This document shows positions 12,485-24,878 of a stretch of 64,000 nucleotides of DNA, piece after piece. The notes beneath the pieces were generated by a model. The model worked only from the letters and a program-made list of their open reading frames with translations. It searched no databases and was not told the origin of the DNA. The DNA is from Heliopora coerulea (Eukaryota; Cnidaria; Anthozoa; Scleralcyonacea; Helioporidae). Every line of letters starts with the position of its first letter. Position 1 is the stretch's first letter. The stretch is from the NCBI GenBank assembly GCA_030142905.1, contig JASJOG010000014.1, positions 806,001 through 870,000 of the forward strand, written 5' to 3'. A program made the translations under genes and the position numbers.

Positions 12485-12841
12485 AATGTAGAGCGGTCCA
12501 GACTGCTCTGCTGCAGAGAAAACTGACAACAAGCGTGGCTGCGAGGCTAATACAAGAGTCACTTGTTGCAGGGACTGAAATATTGGACCAGGGCATGGAC
12601 TCTTAAAGCAGACGAAGATGACGAATCAACCGACTTCACAAACGTCTTAACTGCGAAATATTCGAAGTCATCTAAGCCGCGTTTTTCTTCTTGTTTTAAA
12701 AACTTTAGTCTGGATGACCTCTTTCCGCTTGGTAAGACAATCAACAATATTGCTGTTTGGTGTCGGATACCAGATACAATTATGCACACCGAAGGATTAG
12801 ACGGAAAACGATGTAGAGATTTACGTCACGAAAAAGAGTAG
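12485..12841 (+). pseudogene. Unknown coding-like segment, copy 2 of a duplication
   Basis: An open frame at 12563-12841 reads through KADEDDESTDFTNVL and KPRFSSCFKNFSLDDLFPL. The corresponding frame of the copy at 11709 preserves most of these residues. Further coding-like acidic sequence continues past two stops to about 13000 (GELKNILDVHEETNTVIDKT). No known domain is seen. It could be a decayed gene or the body of an unrecognised mobile element. Confidence 0.4.
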
Positions 12842-13384
12842 GGAGAATCTGGATCCGCCAACGAATTTGTGGACGACGCTGGATAGCAATCTAGCTTTTC
12901 TGGTGAGGGTGAATTAAAAAATATCTTGGATGTCCATGAAGAAACGAATACAGTTATCGATAAGACCGTTAGGATAACCGTGAGTGATGAAATTTGTTTA
13001 AATTTTTCCAAATGAACAGACAAAGCATTTCCGAATGAAAATATTTCATAGGATGAAATATAGGTTAAGCACCAAGTTCTGAGTCCATTAGCAATATCTA
13101 ACCCTGACAACAACGCCAGAGTGATCTAAATCATTGAAAATATGAGAGTACGATTTAGCGGTAAAGAACTGAGAAAACTATTATCGCCATATATACAGTA
13201 AAACAATTTGAAATTAGAACGTGACCAGAAATGGAGGACACTATTGCCGACAATTGTGCGCGTTGGTCTCTCGACGGACAATTGGAGGATAGTGGCTTTA
13301 CATAGATCTGATAGGGCAAAATTTACAAAGTACATTTTTGCTAAGAAAGCGGTTAGAATTCCTGCAGGTGCACAACATCGGTAA

Positions 13385-14175
13385 TAATTCATTGCATTTC
13401 ATTGTTCCAGTTCTATTCCGTTTTGTTCCATTCCATCCCACCCATTCCCATTCCATTGCATTGTATGGCATCGCATGGCATTGTATTCCATCCATTCTAT
13501 TCTATTCAATTCTATCCCATTTTATTTAATTCTATTCCCTTCTATTTTGTTATATTCCGTTCTATACCATTCTGCACCATTCTCTTCAGTTTTAGTCCGG
13601 TCTACTTCGTTCCATTCTGTTCTATTCTATTTTGTTCTATTCTATTCTAATTTATCCTGTTCAATTCTGTTCTATTCTGTTCTATTCTGCTCTATTCTGT
13701 TCTATTCTGTTGTATTCTGTTCTGTTCTGTTCTATACCGCTCCGTACCGTTCTATACCGTTCTATTCTGCTCTGTTCTTTTCTATTCTGTTCTTTTGGTT
13801 CTATTCTGCTCTGTTATGTTCTGTTCTATTCTGTTCTATTCCGTTTTATTCCGTTCTATTCCGTTCTATTCCTTTCTATTCTATTCTATATTGTTCTATT
13901 CTGTTCTATTCCGTTCTATTCCGTTCTATTCCGTTCTATTCTGTTCTATATTGTTCTATTCTGTTCTATTCTGTTCTATTCTGTTCTATTCTGTTCTATT
14001 TTGTTTTATTCTGTTCTATTCTGTTCTATTCTTCTCTATTTTGACTTATTCTGTTCTGTTCTTCTCTATTCTGTTCTATTTTGTCCTATTCTATTCTGTT
14101 CTATTGTGTTTTATTCTATTTTATTCTGTTTTATCCCATTTTATTCTGTTCTTTTCTGTCATGTTCTTTTCTTCG
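13385..14175. repeat. TTCTR pentamer satellite upstream of BRAF
   Basis: About 790 bp of tandem TTCTA / TTCTG units, best described as an irregular TTCTGTTCTA decamer with C variants. Stop-free reading frames across it (13402-14237) are artefacts of the five-base period. It ends about 350 bp before the BRAF start codon. Confidence 0.95.
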
Positions 14176-14530
14176 CTAATCAAACCAGTCGAGAGCTATG
14201 CAAACTATACCTTGCTACCTTAATACAAACAACGTAGATATCCTGTCTTTTCCATGAAGTCCCTCAAGTCGTAAAATTATACTGTCACATGACCTAAAGT
14301 GATTAAAAAAATTAAAAAAAAAAAAGCTGGTAATGGTGTTGTGATGAGTTTTGATCGATCATGTCAATTGTAAACTCAGGAGTTCCACGAACCACTATTG
14401 TAAACGAACGGGATGACGTTGCGACTAGTCAAAACGATACAATGTCAACCGAGGTAATATTACGTCTCCGAAGCTGAGGTTCTTTGGTAATAGTTGTTGC
14501 GTAGTTGTTGACGGATTTCGTCGGAGCCAT
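14176..14530 (+). promoter_or_regulatory. BRAF: Presumed BRAF 5' flank and 5' UTR
   Basis: This is the interval between the pentamer satellite and the BRAF start codon, so the promoter or 5' UTR should lie here unless an upstream non-coding exon exists. I see no TATA box or initiator I would trust. The region has more CpG than the intron that follows it. Confidence 0.35.
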
Positions 14531-14713
14531 ATGAGATCTTCTGTGAATCTGATATCGTCAGCACTTGACGATTGTGAAATTTCAAGCAAAGTCTTTTTCT
14601 ATTCCGTCAAGGTTCGAAATGTTCAGCAAGTGATTCGACTCACAAAAGAAAACTTGGACGAACTGGATCGACATTTTGGTGGTGTAAAGCATCCACCGTC
14701 TATGATTCTAGAG
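14531..14713 (+). CDS. BRAF: BRAF exon 1: start and BRAF-specific region
   Basis: The exon encodes residues 1-61 from ATG at 14531 to a GTAAAT donor, phase 0. [20 protein letters not shown] and [13 protein letters not shown] align with the N-terminal BRAF-specific region, which mediates KSR pairing in vertebrates. The first 27 residues have no recognisable counterpart, so the exact start is less certain than the rest. Confidence 0.85.
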
Positions 14714-16154
14714 GTAAATTGATTAAACCTCTTTGACCAAAAGTAGTTAGTAAAATTTTAAAGACGTGATAGACGTAATCTACGCTTATAGATATGTAAT
14801 CAGTCCAAATATACTGTAAAGACCGGTCAAATGGGTGGATTTGTTTTCAATTATTACTTTGAATTTATGAGTATAATTACTACACTCTACAATGACTACT
14901 GTGCAGTAAACATTGCAACACAAGTCGTTGCTGCACTAACTGCAATATTTATTTGTTGACAGAAGTATGTTAGTATTTGTTTGAGTTATTAGAACAGCAG
15001 GGAGACCAGTTGTTCATACGACGTGGGATTTTATACTATTATTTACTTTCTTTGAACTATGAGCCTGAATCTATTTAATTACCTATATTCTGTGAATACT
15101 AATTGTTCTCTTCCATGCTAATTAGTACGTAGTGACCACAGTGGGGATGACCTTTGTCTTGCCTCAGAGGCTTGCATATTTACCAAAAATATCTGCTTGT
15201 CCATTGCATATAGAAGAATGAATGCTTTGGTTTTGTGATACTGTTGGTAATACCTTTATGTATAATATAATGGTTCTTGGCCATCATCTTAAAAACTCAG
15301 TGCAGTAGAAAGATGATGGCATGCAAAGGTTTTACTTTGGTTTGCCAACATTGAAACAAAATGTGATGTAATAACATAACATATTTCATTACAAGAAAGT
15401 GATTGCTTCAAATTTGTTTTTGCCATAAACCATGGCTGTAATCTGTCATTGTATTTGCAAAATATAATAACTTGCAACAGTACTGAGTTACAAAACTAAA
15501 GATATAAGTCAGTAAGTAGCAAAAGTTGCATGTACTTCTTCAACAGCTTATAAGGTTGATTGATATTAACTATCTAGGAGGTGTACTTAAGTAATTGTAT
15601 TAAAGTAAAAATGTTGTCATAGATTTGCTTTCCCTCTCTGGGTACTAAGAAGCATATCAAGTACATATTGACTTCTGGATTATGTTTATACAAAACTTCA
15701 AGTTTAGGAGACTAGTGTTGATCAGTTGATCAATTTATAGTGGAAATTGTGACTGAAAATTAACTCAAATTGAAGTAATTTGTGATAGTTACTTTTTTGA
15801 TGAGATTACTGTATTTATAATCAATTCCTTCTCTGAAAGTATAACTTGTAATTGTTATCAGTAACTTTAAGAAACATATAACTCTAATCAGCTATAAAGA
15901 AAAAGTAATTGTGACAGCTCTGATTTTACCTATAATATGTAGTGAATCTTGAGCAATACCACACTTGAGAAAAGGGAAATGCACATTTTCATAATAAAAC
16001 ATGCAATAAAAGAAATTCAAAATGGGAAGGTAAAAAATTTGCATGTAACAAACCATACTTTTTTAAATAAGTATTCACTTAGTTACTGAGTCCCTACATG
16101 GTAAAATTATATATTTTAAGTGATCATTCATTACTTAGCTAGCCTGTAATGGTA

Positions 16155-16191
<37 letters not shown>

Positions 16192-19100
16192 TCTTATTCA
16201 TGACAATCACAACAATTCATAATCTCTTTAGTTGTCTATAGGTTGTCAGCACTTTGACAGAGGTTTTTTATTTTCCTTCCCAACAAAATTGTATTAGTGT
16301 TTTTGAAATCAAGCTACTCTCTCAATCATTATTGGCATGAGAAAATCAAATGTTTTTGTCTGGTGCCAATTTATTTTAAAGTGATCATGACCTACTAATA
16401 TGATGTCAGACTTAGTCTAGTTCACCAGGTGGGATTATATTTTTATTGTTCTAACCAGGATAATGAGAGCAACATACAGCACCTGGGATTTGGCTACTCC
16501 AATGAAAGTTATATTCAAGTGTTTTACAGCAAATACATGTCAAAAATTGAGACTTCTTGCTCTCATAGATATAAAAATAGAACTGCATTGGCAGTGTTAA
16601 ACAATGTGTACACAGCCATCAGGGGTATATTGAGTAAAAACCACTGCATTGTTTTTTGTATTGTTTGCTATTATTGGGTTGAAACTATGTTTTCTGTTCA
16701 AATTTGCCTTCTGTACTTACAACTGAAGGGTTGATTTCAGATCATACAATAATGTAGTGTTTCTTTAGAATTGATGTACCGGTAATTGAAGAACTGGGTG
16801 AAAATCATATTTGAAGGATGAAAATCAAGGCCCAGCAAAAAATTCATAATGCAGGCATATTTGTGTCAAAAGGTTTATTTAGATCTAATGTTTCATTGCT
16901 TAAGATGCAACATCATCAGAGAATGAAACATTTTGATTTTCATTTGATTTTCATCCTTCAAATACAATGATGTAGCATTTCAGTACCAGTAAAAATCAAA
17001 TATTGCACTTGTGTTCCTTCCATTTGACTTACTGTAACTGTAGATGCAGTAGGGAGAAGTTAACCATGTTAGCATTACAAAATAAAAAATAATCTAAATC
17101 AGTTCAGTAATTATTCAATGTACACAGTGACTTGGATGAATTTAAATGATGTGTAATGCTGAGTGTGGAAGTTGTCAAAGTTGACAGGATGACAAATCTA
17201 ACCAGTGTTCAAAATTTCTCCTTGAATGCACTATAGTGATATTTACTGTAATCTTGTCCTGTTCAGGTAACCTTTACAGATATAAAAACCAATACCAGCC
17301 GACAATTTGAAAAAAATGTAAAACAAAACATAATCCGAAGATCAGCATCTTGAGAAATCCAAGATATGGATTGAAATAAGATGAGAAATAATAAAATCGA
17401 ATATCACAAACTCATTTCTTGTCTTGTTTCAAGCCATATCTTGGATTTCTCAAGATGCTGATCTTCGGATTATGTTTTGTTTTCTATTCTTTACAGATAT
17501 GCCCATAATAATCACCATGTTGAATTAGATGTGTGTAATAACCAGATTTCCTGCTAAACCTAACAAAACAAAATTTTTGATAGTTGTTTTCAGTTACTGC
17601 TGTTGCCATTGAAACAGGGAAAATCCTTAATGTTACCCTGCAGTCATGAAAATATTCCAAGTAGGTCAAATTTGGAGTTGTAGGGATAGCCTATTTTGCA
17701 CGGGTTGCAGCTAGGTTGGTGTGACTTATTTTAAAAGTCTTTGGGGGTGCTGGTGGCACAGTGGTAGTGCACACGTCTCTTACCACTGTGACTAGGGTTT
17801 GATTCTGGCTCTGTGCAGTTATCTGATTAAAGATGCCCTTGTCACATGTGAGAAGAGTGTTGTACAGTTTGACTCTACTAAAGCATCGCATGTTTTCTCC
17901 GGGTACTCTGGTTTCCTCCTGTAGTAAAACTGGATCCATGGGGGATGGCTCTTACTGGACCTCTAGGGAGAGCAGCTTAAGTAGCTGATAAGGTTATCCA
18001 GTATAAATAAAGGCACTTTACCTTTATCTTTACCTTCCCAATTCTTCCATTCTCTTTTGAGTTTGGACAGTATATTTCATCCTGCAAATCATTGACAAAT
18101 CAGAAGACACTTTGTTCAGGTTATAAAAGTCCATTAATCAACAATATCACAATAAAAAAGACAAGGACAAATCGTTGGAGTTAACAACGTGATTACGATT
18201 TTGGAATAAAATAACGTTAACCTGTTTGCTTGGTAATATAAAGATGATAGCCCAGCTCATGATTTTTATATGGAGAACCATAACGACAGAAAAAACAAGG
18301 CATTTAAGATAACTTTACTAACGTTTCGTTGCGGACTTGCAACATCTTCAGAGTTACTATCTTAAAGTGTGACAAACTTATATATTTATTTATATAAAAC
18401 CTATGTATCTCTTCACAATATCTCTCCTGATGATTTTACCATCATCTCTTGTCGTTCGAACTCCAACTTTGAGCTCCTCCTTCGATAGACCTTACTAATA
18501 TCGAAATTTAGACCCTCTCTCAACGAAAACATCTCATCCATACCCCTTTCTTTATTTTAGTTTCATACGGCTCTTTTTCATTGTGCCTTTCATTTCATTT
18601 TATTTTAGTTTATCTCATAATTTTGTTGTCACCTTCTAATATTGTTACTTTAATCCTATTGGTGGATTAATGCTGCTTAATTATCATCACGTGAAAATAG
18701 ATATATTGGTTTTTGTCAAACTTGTAAATAGTTACCCTGAAGATGTTGCAAGTCCGCAACGAAACGATTGTAAAGTTATTTTAGATGCCTTGTTTTTTCT
18801 GTCGTTATGGTTCTCCATATAAAAATCATGAGCTGGGCTCTCATCTTTATATTACCAAGCAAATAGGTTAACGTTATTTTATTCCAAAATCGTAATCACG
18901 TTGTTAACTCCAACGATTTGTCCTTGCCTTTTTTATTGTGATATTGTTGATTAATGAACTTTCATAACCTGAATATAGTGTCTTCTGATTTGTCCATGAT
19001 TTGCAGGATACAATATACCGCCCAAACTAAAAAAAGAATGGAAGGGTATGAAAGTCTTAAAATAACCCGCGCCATTTACCCGCGACCCGCGACTCGTGAC

Positions 19101-19674
19101 GCGCGCAGAATAGACTGTCCCGGTGTTTGGTACTATAACTGCTGTGAAGTGGAGCCCCCTGGAAGCGAGAAGTGCAAAAAACTAGTAAAACTGTGTTCAG
19201 CCATGTTAAAGTTGTAACGCTATCAGCGAGTTGTATAGGAAAACGAGATAAGAGGAAAACCTAGTATAAATAAAGGGGAGTTGATATTAAATTGGATTCA
19301 ACGGTGTAATATTCTGACATATATGCGAGAATCTTTTCAAAATTCGTCGTCCATAAATCTGAATCAGTTACAGTTAGATAAACGTGGCTGAATCTTTGAC
19401 AGCGTCTCGTTTTTTCAGTTCTTCCTATTTACTTCCATATTTCCTTTACAATGCGTTTCTTCTTCTGCCTATCGTATTTCTTTTCCGCTGTCGATTGTTT
19501 GTGGTGTTATAACTGATTTTTTCGCTAGATATTCGAACATATTTGTCTATTAATTATTATGTAATCGTAATCACATTACGACTGCAAATAGCCTGATGAG
19601 CCACGATAAAAAGTGGTGAAACGCGTTGCAGAAATAAATATATACAATCAATCTATAAAGTCCACTTACAATTT

Positions 19675-19715
<41 letters not shown>

Positions 19716-19971
19716 CAGACGGAACCGTTTCGGCCTACTGGGCCTCATCAGTGTAGTGCTGACGAGCAGGATAGAGAAGCCTACATTATATAGGCAACTC
19801 AAATGTTCTACACTTGTGGTACATTTAAGCCATGCCTGAGTGCTCCAACTAGAGACTAGTAAGCGTGCGCAAATTCGCTAATACATACATATATATATAT
19901 ATGTATATACAGTATATATGTATATACAGTATATATGTATATATAAATATATATAAATATATATATATATG

Positions 19972-20021
<50 letters not shown>

Positions 20022-20409
20022 AATGGAGACAAATGTTTAGCTGTCGCTACTCCGAGTTTCACGCGCTTTGGCGATCATCAGGCAACTGTTGATCAGTCGA
20101 GGATTATGGGCACTCGATATTTCCTTCACCCATTTGTCAACTTATAATATTTAAGGAAGGTGCTAATGTTTCTAAATAATCTCTTCACGAAATCGGTGAG
20201 CCCACCTTATAAAAAATAATGAACTCGTGGTCATGCTCTTGGCAACGGCCTCCGTAGCTCAGTTGGCAGAGCATCGCACTAGATTCGCGAGGTCGCGGGT
20301 TCGATTCCCAGCCGGAAGGCCAATGTTGCATTTTCGCAGCAGGTCCCGGTTAAGTCTTAAAAGTTGAGGATTATGGGCACTCGAAATTTCTTTCACCAAT
20401 TTGTCAACC

Positions 20410-20443
<34 letters not shown>

Positions 20444-23400
20444 ACTTTAATAAAGTTAGAAGAGCGTTTGCTACTCGGAGTTTCACGTGTCTACAACACG
20501 ATCATCAGGCAACTGACAGTTCGCTTCTACTATTCATTTACATAATATGGGTCAAATTGTCTAAAATTAACTGTGATGCTGTAGTGCCCGCAATCAGCTG
20601 GCCAGCGAATTATAATATGTATGTCTGCATGAAGAGAATAGTTCAGATCTTTTGTTCAGCAAGTTTTTCTGATGTTCAGCAAGTTTTTCTTGTTTGTTTT
20701 CAGGATAAACATTTTTTCTTCAAGGCAAAGATTGCATCTTCTTGAGCCGTATTTGTATGAGCTTGCGTGCTTAACGATTGACCATTTTATTTGGTATTCC
20801 CAGTTTTCCATCTTCAGTTACCAAATGTATTTGGAAAGTTCTGTTTCGTTGGCGTACTGTGTGTTTCGGAAGGACTTCAGGTGGTTGCGGTAACGTTGCT
20901 TGAAGTCGTTTGCTGTCATGCCGATGTACTTTTTCGTTGATCCATTATGGGGGGTCTTTACTTCGGCTTTGTAGACGACGCTTTTTGCCAGGCAGTTTCC
21001 CAAGGTTGGGCATTCGTTTTTGTGTCTGCAGTTGCATGAATTGTCGCTGTTGCTGTTGATACCGTTCTCACGTGTGTTTGTTGTTGTTGGAGCTTGCGTT
21101 ACTAACTTCGTCGTTTGCGTTTGTGTCAGAATTTGGTCTATCTGTGTCAGTGTTTGTGTTATTCTTATTGGTGTTTGCACGGCGTCTATTTCGAAGAATG
21201 CGGTTGTTGTATCCACGTATAACGTGTTTAAGGTTTTCCATACAGCTATAGCTTATTTTCACCGTGTTTCTGTTAAAAAGTTTGTGAAGTCTGTTAGTAG
21301 CTGGGAAGTGTTTGTCTATTAGACTAAGGAATTGTCTGCCGATGTTCGATTTAACGTTTTTGGTGTATGGAGGATCGTACCAGATCACGTGTCTGTTTCT
21401 ACTTCGTTTGTTGTTGGTTTGGTTTGCTGTGTTATTTCTGTCCGGGTATGTGTCTTGGTCATGGGGAGCGTTAGTTGAGGTGTATGTAAGCTGTACGTTA
21501 AAGTTGCTTTGTTTGAGAGCATTCTCGTATAGTGGAGCAGCGGAGTCAGATGTTTCTTGGTCGCATGATAGCTTAGATATTCTGTGGTTAATTGAGGCCG
21601 GTAGTTGTTTTATGATAGATGGAGGATGGTTGGAATGGCGGTGAATGTAAGGTGGGTCGTCGTTCGGTTTTCTGTATGGTTTGTGTTTGCCGTCGTTTAA
21701 GTTCAGAGTAACGTCGAGAAAGTTAACTATTTTTTGGTTCGTGTGCGTCGTGATTTGTAGCCCGAAGTCCTTAAAAATGCTTATAAGGTCCTTTCTTGCC
21801 TTGTCTGCCATGCGACCAGAGCACGTATATAGGGCAGCAAGGCCATCATCTTTGTATAAGCCGATGTTCTTGCCAAATCGCTTTTCCAGTGAGTTGAGAA
21901 TGAACAGTCCGACGAGCTCAGATATCTCTGCGCCATCGAAGCTTCCCATGGTTACGTCGAAGCTATTCGGGGTGTTTCGTTTTGTCCATGCTTTCCCGTT
22001 ATTAAAAAGCAGTGATCTTCGTGCGTGTTTAATAGTTTTGACAAGTTCACCGGGGATGGTTGTATATTTCGTGGCCCACGACAATGTGTCGTCGAGCAAC
22101 TCTTCCGATATTGAGGGGTAAAAATCCACGATATCGAATGATAGAAATGTGTGCCTGTTTTTGTCTCTGATGTTTCTAAACCAGGCGATAGTTTCATTTT
22201 ACTATTGCGCCACTGATTTACCGCGGTGTGATGTCGTATGTTTGTGTTGATTTCATCCAGGATTGCTTTACTAACCTTACCAAGTTCACTTTTGGCTGGA
22301 TTGATTAAGCAACACTTAGTATGGTTTTCAAAATCGTCCTTGTGATCTTTTAGTGTAATGAAAGCAGGTTTCTGTGCCATGGGCTCAACACGGTCTGCTA
22401 TGTTAAGTTTGTGCGCGATTCTTTTGAGTTCATTGTTGATATCATTGATGGTGTCGTCTGGTTCCGCTCGGTAGGTTTTTGTTACGTTTTCCGTCAAAAG
22501 CTTCTCGTGGGCTGCAGGGCTCATCTCGTAAATGTTTCTGGTCTTGTCGGCAAAAACAAATACATTTTTAGATGATTGTATCTTTCGTCGGTCGTTCTTT
22601 AGAGTGTTCATAAAGTCGTCATTAACTTTGTGGGATTCAATCTTTTCGATCATTCTAACAAGGTCGTCTTCAAAGGCTTTCATCTCAGGTATCGGCGGGG
22701 TTTTTTTTCTCGATTTTAATCCGAACGTATTCTTGCTTCCGTTGTTAATGTTGTCCTTCGAGAAGAAGTGGGATTTCCAGGGCATTCGTTTCACTACGTG
22801 TTCCGTTTTTTCAATCAGGGATTTTCTGTAAGCATCAGGTGTTGGGAGACCAATATTCTTTAATGAATAGTTGAAGCGAAGCTGCTGCATTCTAACAGTG
22901 TCACCAAGCCAACCAGAGTGCTCGACTATGTTTAGGAGCGTGATAAAGCAAAAGCAAAAGTGTATCATACAAGAAACACAGTTGACGATTGGTTTGAGAT
23001 TTTTTGATTTTAGAGCAGGTAATTGGAACCACACTGGTGTTACAGTTGTGTAGTTGTGATTGTCTAACGATTGGGAGTGAAACTGTTAATGATGGAACGC
23101 GCTTTTAGCCGCGGGCTATAGTGAGCGTGACATGGCTACACTAGTGGTATGCCATGTAGAGTTGAGTGAATGAGTATGAGTCTTTAGTTTCACAGTAAAT
23201 CGTGGAGTATACATTTGTGTTGTGAAGGTGTATTAGTAATTACCACGAGTGCGATACGGGAATCCAAAGCCGACCACCCGGCCTTAGGGTTTTACCGACA
23301 GTTAGACGGCTACGCAGTTGGCCATGCAGTGTAGAGTTTAATAAAGAAGTATGTATGAATACAGAGAGAAAGAGCAAAAGATGCGTAACATTGTCTCGTG

Positions 23401-24408
23401 CATAAATATCTTGGGACACAACCCTGGACGTACGTTTCGGCCTTCTGTGGCCTCTTCAGCAGGGATTTGGGATTGGCAGTCAATGTTATACCGTCGGAAG
23501 AAAAGCGATAAAGTAGAAGGAGATAAAATGTGTGCTTATCAGTCTTGTTGTGTGTCTTGGGAAGACCAATTCTGCGTGCCATCGTAATCTTAAAGGAAGT
23601 TTACTACGTGTTGAGAGGGTGTGGGCATCCGTGTTAGCGTTGGACTGAATGGGAGCGTGAACGAGTTGTGATGTGAAGTTTAAGCGAGTAGTGTTGTTCG
23701 TTCCCAGTAAATAAAAGGTGCGCGGATCAAATGTGTCCTATGAGGATAACTGTGGAGTGTTGGATCATAAGAAGGCAGTGTTGCGAGCTGGGTTCATGTG
23801 TTGTTTGACACCATGTTGAATATCAAAAAGTTTTTCGTCGTTACTAGTAAAAATGTTTCAGTTATGATCTCTTCTGTGTTATTGTCGGGTCCAGCGTCTT
23901 CTTTTAACATACCTATGTAGGTGTCGATGCCTTAGTCATTTGGTATGTTGTGATATAGACTTATGGGATCTATAGTGAGGGGCATTATGTTATACTAGGT
24001 TGATGTTAAGTTAGAGTAAGCGGAAAATTCTGTTGTTTAGTTTTTGTGTCATTTCTAATGTGTTATTGTCTTGATTAGCGTCTTTTTCTAACATACCTAT
24101 CGATGCTTTGATGCCTTCGTTATTCGGTATGTTGGCATATAGACTCTTATCAGTCGTATATAAAGACGACTATTGTGTTACCGGGTAGATTGTTCTTACG
24201 TGAAAAGTGTTGTTTAATGAAGGAGTTCGTTGAGTTCTCTCGTTTTGTATTCTTCCGTGTTAGTGTCCGTTGAAGTTCCTTGGTCATCGTTAGGGTTGTT
24301 TGCTTCAGTTTTGCTTGTATGGTCCCATCGTGTGTCGTTAATTACTTGTGAAGTTGTGTTTTGTTTACGTATGACATTGTAACCTAAATAAGGGTGTTAT
24401 TGAGCTTC

Positions 24409-24460
<52 letters not shown>

Positions 24461-24817
24461 GCTCACTAGTCTCTAGTTAGAGCGCTCTGGCATGGCTTAG
24501 ATGTACCACAAGCGTGGAACATTTGAGTTGCCTATATAATGTAGGCTTCTCCATCCTGCTCGTCAGCACTGCACTGATCAGGCTCAATAGGCCGAAACGG
24601 TTCCGTCTGCAGTTAGTTATATATATATATATATATAATTATATCGCTTACCTCAAAAAGTCACTACAGCCTGTTTCATCTTGAGAAAGAATCTTCAGGT
24701 GACTCTTTCTCAAGATGAAACAGGCTGTAGTGACTTTTTGAGGTAGGCGATATAATTCTATTTGTTCTTTCTGTGCGTTATTAAGCCTCTTTGTATTTCG
24801 TAAACCTAAACGTTCAC

Positions 24818-24878
<61 letters not shown>

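Larger units (their letters stand above)
18047..19045. mobile_element. Large foldback element with hammerhead arms
   Basis: Positions 18047-18370 and 18727-19045 are inverted copies about 320 bp long and roughly 90 % alike by eye. Each arm contains a hammerhead ribozyme motif pointing outward. The 350-bp centre shows no coding frame I recognise. Paired, inverted hammerhead-bearing ends without a reverse transcriptase suggest a deleted PLE or a non-autonomous relative. Confidence 0.75.

Noticed and set aside
13402..14237. Long Phe/Ser/Leu-rich open frames in three frames
   Set aside because: Produced by the TTCTR pentamer satellite; no start context, domain or splice structure.
16429..16734. 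101-codon frame starting near a CAGG acceptor-like site in intron 1
   Set aside because: No homology to RAF or any family I know; its phase is not needed to join exons 1 and 2.
20247..20321. Functional tRNA gene
   Set aside because: T-stem mismatches, an acceptor bulge and an anticodon loop inconsistent with its apparent identity point to a tRNA-derived repeat.
20818..23034. PLE ORF as an intact, possibly domesticated gene
   Set aside because: The catalytic box is intact, but two frameshifts and an in-frame stop break the protein, so it is a pseudogene.
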